The notes below the pieces were generated by a model that saw only the letters and a list, made by a program, of their open reading frames with translations, had not been told where the DNA came from and made no database searches. This document shows positions 57,877-64,000 of a DNA stretch of 64,000 bases, in pieces. The stretch is from Combretum micranthum (Eukaryota; Streptophyta; Magnoliopsida; Myrtales; Combretaceae), in the NCBI GenBank assembly GCA_024138025.1, contig JAMXBD010000582.1:558001-622000 (forward strand). The letters run 5' to 3'. The number at the start of each line of letters is the position of its first letter. Within the stretch, counting starts at the first letter, position 1. Position numbers and translations under genes: made by a program.

Positions 57877-59236
57877 CTAGATAACTGGTGGTCGGAGGTT
57901 TATCTCGTCCCGATCTTCAATTTCTGTTCCATTCCCCAGGTATAATTTGACCCGGTGACCATTTACCTTGAACGTGCCTTGTTCGGGGTGCTCTAGTTCT
58001 ACGGCTCCGTGGGGAAAGATTTGCTTGACAGAAAATGGACCTGACCATCTTGATTTCAACTTGCCGGGAAAAGTTTTAACCTAGAATTGAAGAGTAGCAC
58101 TTGATCTCCGACCTTGAACTTCTTAGGGGATGTGAGCATCATGATATTTCTTTGTTTTCTCCTTGTAAAGCTTCATGTTCTCATATGCGGTCATCCTCCA
58201 CTCATCAAGTTCATTCAGCTGAAGCTTCCGTTTGAGTCCGGAGGAGTTTAACTCAAAGTTCATCTGCTTGATGGCCCAATACGCCTTATGCTCAATTTCC
58301 AGAAGGTGGCATGCCTTCCCATACACTAGTCTGTAGGGAGTAGTTCCTAGAGGTGTCTTGTAGGCGGTTCTATACGCCCACAAGGCGTCATCAAGCTTGT
58401 CTGCCCAGTCTTTTCTATGAGAACTGACCGTCTTCTCAAGGATCCTCTTCAATTCCCTATTTGAAACTTCCACTTGCCCGCTTGTCTGAGGGTGGTAGGG
58501 TGTTGCAGTTCGGTGCGTGACTCCATATTTCCTCAGAACTTTCTCCAGTTGAGAGTTGCAGAAGTGAGTCCCCCTATCACTAATGATGGCTCGGGGGCTC
58601 CAAACCGTGAGAAAAGCTTTTTCAGGAACTTACATACCACCCTGGCATCATTTGGGGTAGTGCTTGAGCCTCTACCCATTTGGAAACATAGTCTACCGCG
58701 ACTAGTATGTATTTGTTCCCGAAGGAAGTAGGAAGTGGCCCAACAAAGTCAATGCCCCATAGGTCGAATACCTCACATGCCAAATGTAGTTCTGGGCATT
58801 TCATCACGTCTCGAGGTGGTTCCCGCTCTTTGACATCTGTCACAGGACATAACAAAACGTTGAGCATCTCTAAATATAGATGGCCAATAAAAACCAACCT
58901 CTAAGACTCTCTGGGCGGTTCGGTTGGCGCTGTAGTGACCCCCAGTGGGACCGGAGTGACATTCATACAAAATCTTCCAACCTTCGTCATGGGAGACGCA
59001 CGCCTGATCATTTGATCAGCACATATTCGGAAAAGAAAGGGGTCCTCCCAGTAGTAATGTTTGAGTTCGGCAAAGAACTTTTTCTTGGCATTATAATCCA
59101 GATCACTAGGAGGAACACCTGCAGCAAGATGATTCGCTATGTCGGCAAACCATGGTGCCTCAGAACTTAGAAGTTCGCATACTGCAAAGAGCCTTTCTTC
59201 CGGGAAGGTGTTCAATGTCCGCTTCAATAAGCTCAT
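57877..59236 (-). pseudogene. Integrase region of element 2 pol, frameshifted
   Basis: Pieces in register order: RNase H to zinc-finger linker (58901-59236), zinc finger with [18 protein letters not shown] and CDRCQ (58773-58970), core Asp in WGIDFVGP (58622-58897), Glu in [14 protein letters not shown] (58123-58473) and C-terminus LKSRWSGPF to the stop at 57877. At least four single-base frame changes. All recognisable motifs match element 1. Confidence 0.9.
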
Positions 59237-61039
59237 CTTTGTGTGGCCCTTTCAACCTTGATAAGTGATCCGCTGCCAAGTTCTCCGCTCCCTTCTTGTC
59301 ACGGATCTCGAGATCAAATTCTTGAAGGAGCAGTATCCACCGAATGAGTCGTGGTTTTGCATCGGTCTTGGATAGGAGAAACTTCAATGCGGAGTGATCT
59401 GTATACACAATAACCTTAGATAAAACAAGATAAGGTCTAAATTTATCAAATGCAAATACTACCGCCAACAGTTCCTTTTCGGTTGTGGTGTAGTTCTCTT
59501 GAGCATTGTTAAGAGTTTTGCTGGCGTAGTATATTGGTTGGAACCGCTTCTCATGTCTTTGTCCCAGGACAGCCCCGACTGCAAAATCACTTGCATCGCA
59601 CATAATCTCAAATGGAAGGTTCCAATCTGGTGCTATCATAATCGGAGCATTGATAAGCTTTTCCTTCAGGAGGTTGAAAGAATGAGTGCATTCTTGATCG
59701 AAAATGAAAGGCACATCCTTCTCCAGAAGTCGTGTCAAAGGACGGGCTATTTTGGAGAAGTCCTTTATGAATCGCCGGTAGAATCCCGCATGTCCAAGGA
59801 AGCTTCTAATAGCCTTGACTGATGTTGGAGGCGGTAATCGCTCAATTACTTCGATCTTGGCTCTATCTACTTCAATCCCCTTTTGAGAGACTTTGTGACC
59901 CAGTACAATGCCTTCCTTACACATGAAGTGGCACTTTTCCCAGTTAAGTACTAGGTTAGTCTCTTCACAGCGGGTCAAGACCTTCTCCAAGTTAGCCAAG
60001 CATGCTTGAAATGAATTGCCGAAGACCGAGAAGTCATCCATAAATACTTCCATGATCTCCTCCACCAAGTCATCAAATATCGCTAACATGCACCGCTGAA
60101 ATGTAGCGGGTGCATTACACAGCCCGAAGGGCATCCTCCTATATGCGTATGTGCCATAGGGCATGTAAAGGTGGTCTTCTCTTGGTCCTCTGGTGCAATA
60201 GGTATCTGAAAATATCCGGACATACCGTCAAGATAACAGTAGTACATATGTCCGGCAAGCCTTTCTAGCATCTGATCCACAAATGGTAGGGGAAAATGGT
60301 CCTTCCTTGTTGCTTCGTTCAACCGTCTATAGTCGATGCATACTCGCCAACCAGTTACGGTTCTTGTGGGAATGAATTCATTTTTCTCGTTCGGGACCAC
60401 AGTTATTCCTCCTTTCTTCGGCACCACTTGTGTTGGACTAACCCAAGGGCTGTCAGATATGGGGTATATCATCCCCGCATCAAGAAGTTTGATGACTTCT
60501 TTCTTGACAACTTCTTTCATATTTGGGTTTAGCCGTCTTTGAGGTTGGACCACAGGCTTGTATCCTTCTTCTAACAGAATTTTGTGAGTACAGAAGGATG
60601 GATTAATACCTTTGATGTCGGAGATCTTCCAAGCAATAGCCCGCTTGTGTGCCTTGAGAACCGAAAGTAGTTGTTCCTTCTGTTCACTGGACAGTTCCGA
60701 AGCAATTATCACTGGCAACTTGGAGTTCTTTTCCAGGAATGCATATTCAAGAGAATTTGGAAGCTGTTTTAATTCAAGCACTGGCGGCTCTTCAATGGAG
60801 GTTTTCAACTTTTCCTTAGTATCGTTCTTTAACTCTTCAAAACCTTTCTGAGAGATGAATTGTTCATTCGCCTCGAGTGCAGCTGTGATGGCCTTAACAT
60901 CCGATCCCGTTACTTCTTTACCTGCACTAAGATTCAAACTCAACTCTAATGCATCTTTAGATAAAATTTCATCAATATGATCGGATACAGAGGAGTCTAT
61001 AGTGTCGATAGAGTAACAGGAATCGTCAGACCCCATTGG
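59160..61039 (-). pseudogene. Reverse transcriptase-RNase H region of element 2 pol
   Basis: The frame 60083-61510 covers protease, linker and RT N-terminus (ISDSPWVSPTQVVPKKGG, WRVCIDYRRLNEATRKDHFP). The frame 59160-60164 covers the rest, with [23 protein letters not shown] and [11 protein letters not shown]. The break near 60165 is a single missing base in a C run. Otherwise the domain is uninterrupted. Confidence 0.93.
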
Positions 61040-61510
61040 GTGCTTTAGTGCTGTAGCTACCGTTACCACCAATTCTTCATCCCCCACTGAGGGTGAGTTT
61101 CCTTCTTGAACATCTATTACCGCCCTTGCAGTGGCAAGAAAAGGCCTTCCTAGAATTAACGGTACTTCTCTATCTTCGTCCATATCTAGTATGACGAAAT
61201 CCACAGGATATATAAAGTTACCCACCTTCACCAACACATCTTCGATAATACCTCTTGGAATTTTCACTGAACGATCAGCTAATTGAAGGCTCATGCGGGT
61301 GGGTCGGGGTTCAGTCAGACCTTCCAAGCCTAGCTTCTTAAAAAATGAATAGGGCATGAGATTAATACTCGCCCCAAGGTCAGCTAGTGCTTTTTCTACA
61401 GATAATTCCCCTACCACACATGGAATGGTGAAGCTTCTCGGATCTTTTAGCTTAGGTGGTAACTTGTTTTGAATAATGGAAGAGCAGTTAGCTCCTACCT
61501 CAATTGTCAT
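61040..61510 (-). CDS. Aspartic protease domain of element 2
   Basis: In the 475-residue frame ending at 60083: KDPRSFTIPCVVGE, active site ADLGASINLMP, QLADRSVKIPRGIIEDVLVKV and LILGRPFLATARAVIDV. DLGAS rather than DSGAS is, as I recall, common in Athila relatives, so I do not read it as a mutation. The domain is intact; the start is internal to a polyprotein. Confidence 0.88.
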
Positions 61511-63152
61511 ACGTCCTCCAATTTCCTCTTGTTAGATAGAAGGTCTTTCAGAAACTTGACGTATTTAGGCATCTGCGAGAGATCTTCCACAAAAGGTATA
61601 TTGATGTGGAGCTGTTTAAACAACTCCAGGAATTTGCCAAACTGATCTTTGTCTTTACTCTGGTGGAGACGAGCCGGGTATGGTATTTTAGGCACATAAG
61701 CCTTAACCATTGGCGATTGTTTCTTTTCGATCTCATGGTTGTGCTTCTCAGAATTTTTTTCTTCTTCGACCTCCTTCTCAACAACTTGTTCATGCCCTTC
61801 TACTATACCTGGAAGTTCTTTCCCACTCCTTAGATTAATAGCTTTTACTTGTTCCTTCGGATTCGGTTCAGTGTTACTAGCGAGTGAGCCTGGTTGTCGC
61901 TCAGAGAGCATTTTAGCCAATTTGGTTTTCCAGGTTGTGAATCGATGCCTCTTGATTCCTATGACTAGCATCGGAAGTTTGGATGAATTGTGCCAAGAGA
62001 TCTTCTACATTTGGCTTTTTCTCAGGAGGTGGCAAAGCAGGAACGTGCTGTGATGCTGGAAGAGCTGGGAGTTGTTGCTGTGGTAGCCTATGGAAACCTG
62101 GTGGAAGATTTGACTTCTGTGTATTATGATTGCTCCACGAGAAGTTCGGGTAATTCTTCCACCTTGGGTTATATGTATTGCTGTAAGGGTTATAGTTCCC
62201 GGCTCCTCTTTCAAATTTATTCATCATATTCACATCCTCCATGCTTAGATTGTCATTAGGACTGTACGGCTCACCACTTGGATACCCATCCATACTAGAT
62301 CTCATTCTGCTCATCTGAGCTGTTAATGATGCCACTTGGGCTTGGAGTTGAGAAACTGTTTCGGATTCCATTGCTGTTGCTGCTTGTTGTGGCCGATTCC
62401 TTTCACTGTGCCAATGGAAAGTGTCTCGGGCTACTTCTTCAATCAGATCATATGCCTTTGGGGCACTCTTTTTCATTAAGCAACCACTTGCTACCGCATC
62501 TATCTTTGTTTTCAAGTGGTCACCCAGGGCGGTGTAGAAAATCCTGATCAAGTCATGCAAGGATATTCCATGATGACGGCAGCGCCTTAGGAGTTCTTTG
62601 AATATTTTCCACACCTCATATAGTGACTCGCCTTCGTATTGGCAGAAAGCAAAAATGTCATTCCTTAACCGGATCGTTTTATTTGGTGGAAAGAATTCTT
62701 CCAAAAATCTCCGTGCCACTTGATCCCAGTTGGTCAAGGAATGAGGAGGTAGAGAGTTTAGCCAGCTCCTTGCCTTATCCCTTAGAGAGAAGGGAAATAG
62801 TCTAAGGCGGATTGCATCTTCAGATACTCCATTACTTTTAATTGTGGTGCAGATATGTAGAAAATTTGTAAGATGGTCATGTGGATCTTCAGAAACTTCT
62901 CCACCAAATTGGTTTACCTGCACCATATGTACCAAAGAAGGTTTTAGCTCAAAATTGTTGGCCTGAATAGTGGGCCATGCAATGGATGGTGCCACCCGTC
63001 TACATCAGGCATGAATAACTCGCACATAGGGCGATGTATTGCATTTGGAGGACCCCTGCGGGATTATTCTCATTAGCGACACCCTGATTTGGGTTATTTC
63101 CATTCCTCTCAACAGCTAAATTCTGACCGTCTGCAACTCCACTTCCGTCCAT
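61511..63152 (-). pseudogene. gag of element 2, few frameshifts
   Basis: Probable start ATG at 63152 (MDGSGVADGQN); two single-base frame changes between about 63055 and 62995. The long frame 61913-62995 has the Retrotrans_gag region (FLEEFFPPNKTIRLRNDI, GESLYEVWKIFKELLRRC), then a Gln/Pro-rich stretch. No zinc knuckle is visible. Near 61925 the frame shifts to 61507-61971, which carries the Glu/Lys-rich linker and FLELFKQLHINIPFVEDL before protease. Confidence 0.88.
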
Positions 63153-63373
63153 TGCCCCAGAACTATTAAGATCAATCTTCTTTCTCTGATTCTCCTGTGA
63201 TATGTTCTGTCGATCTCGGGATCAAAAGCAAAGTCTTCAGACGAAGAACTTCTTAACATTAACTGCAAGTGAGATCAAACAACAAAGTCAACGTTAGTTG
63301 TCCAAAAAGAGAAAGAATCAAATTGCAAAATAAAATAAATAGCTAAATTAGTAGATAATAAGGTTCTTCTAAT

Positions 63374-63436
63374 ATTACCGTATGGTGAGTATTCCGCCTG
63401 CAGTGGGCGACCCGTTCGATCCCCGCAACGGCGCCA
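63374..63436 (+). other. Primer binding site extended into tRNA-Asp-like sequence
   Basis: The minus-strand primer site TGGCGCCGTTGCGGGGAT (63419-63436) continues into plus-strand sequence matching tRNA-Asp as I recall it: GGTGAGTATT, CCGCCTG, GGGCGACCC, GTTCGATCCCC, ending GGCGCCA with CCA included. It has several one-base gaps. It is not a functional tRNA gene: the acceptor 5' half is lacking and the anticodon is damaged. Confidence 0.7.
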
Positions 63437-63442
63437 AAAACT

Positions 63443-64000
63443 TGATGTAGATCGTATCAACCCTTAAATTTATAATTCCAATTAACTCCTATGACCTAGT
63501 TAGGCAGTGTACCTATCTATAGTTGTATAGGTCAACGGATATCGTCCACAGGGATCTTTGAGACAATTACTAGAATTAACGGTTTTCCACTATTTAGCAA
63601 TCCTAATTAAATACCACTATTACTAACAACTATGATTCACTAATTAACTAATTAATTCGCAATCAACGTGTATTCACAACCTTAATAATTCAACAATCAC
63701 AAAACAATACCCTAGACCTTGATACACCACTAACCCTATCAATCTTATTAATAACATTCGTCAATGCAGCACGTGTTCTTGAATTGCAGGAACCCTAATT
63801 TCATTAACCTCTCTCTCGAGATAATTAAATCCTAACCCTATATGTCTAATGGAAATCTCTTCCTCACTAGATGCATATAAAGGTTGCATTAATGATCACA
63901 ATTCCTCATAAAGATAAATTCTTGATGCAAAAGATTCATGTAATCTATCTCTAGATTTACATTCAAACCCTTCTACTATGCTAGATCTTTCCTATTAATC
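63443..64000 (-). repeat. 5' LTR of element 2 (cut by window edge)
   Basis: Matches the 3' LTR from 51682; only the last 558 bp in sense are inside the window. Confidence 0.93.

Larger units (their letters stand above)
51682..64000 (-). mobile_element. Athila-like Ty3/gypsy retrotransposon (element 2), right end outside window
   Basis: Same layout as element 1: 5' LTR (63443 onward), primer site (63419-63436), gag, protease, RT-RNase H, integrase, spacer, Athila-type third ORF, polypurine tract and 3' LTR. Over about 555 comparable LTR bases I count six substitutions (all transitions) and four 1-2 nt indels, so insertion is recent. Most ORF breaks are single-base frameshifts. Confidence 0.95.

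Noticed and set aside
63374..63436. A tRNA-Asp gene
   Set aside because: It lacks the 5' acceptor half, has a damaged anticodon and includes the CCA end, so it is a copied primer, not a gene.

Overview
The window is a gene-poor, AT-rich stretch of a flowering-plant nuclear genome built almost entirely of nested LTR retrotransposons. Evidence: Athila-like Ty3/gypsy proteins, tRNA-Asp-type primer sites, long TG...CA repeats with 5-bp target duplications, and plant-style TATA/CT-rich promoters. I see no host gene, rRNA gene or functional tRNA gene. The organism is probably a large-genome plant; I do not name a species.

Three related families of very long LTRs, called A, B and C here (3.4-4.4 kb), account for roughly half of the window, and no coding interior belonging to them is present. 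I orient them by their TATA box: they begin TGTAAAC/TGTAAGC and end GTGACA. The clean solo copies are A (25388-29761, minus, TSD GACTC), A (23104-40288 with three insertions, plus, TSD GTTGT), B (30328-38215 with one insertion, plus), C (33486-37912, plus, TSD TGTTT), B (41236-44670, minus, TSD GCCGG/GCCAG) and C (45140-49496, plus, TSD CAATC). Further parts lie at 1-5243, 17581-17934 and 44852-51681. A Ty1/copia-type solo LTR sits at 38310-39746 (TSD ATTGA).

Two large Athila-like elements lie on the minus strand: element 1 at 5244-17580 and element 2 from 51682 past the right edge. Both have LTR, tRNA-Asp primer site, gag, protease, RT-RNase H and integrase, then a long spacer and a third ORF of the Athila ORF type in the envelope-like position, then a polypurine tract and LTR. 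All ORFs carry frameshifts; element 2 looks young, with LTRs about 99% identical over the compared part. A third, plus-strand Athila relative (17935-21776) is a deletion derivative. A minus-strand gypsy fragment (21777-23103 plus 40289-44851) is split by the solo LTRs.

Most worth following up: (1) the solo LTR families carry two short coding-like exons with splice-like borders, a 47-nt exon ending in stop (seven copies) and an exactly 42-nt cassette (six copies), whose differences within B and within C are mostly silent; (2) a hairpin in the same LTRs varies in sequence while keeping its pairing; (3) both Athila elements repeat a polypurine-tract-plus-hairpin module inside the element; (4) their pol-ORF3 spacers look like a second promoter with a leader intron ending directly before the ORF3 ATG; (5) the element 2 primer site extends into about 60 nt of tRNA-Asp sequence.
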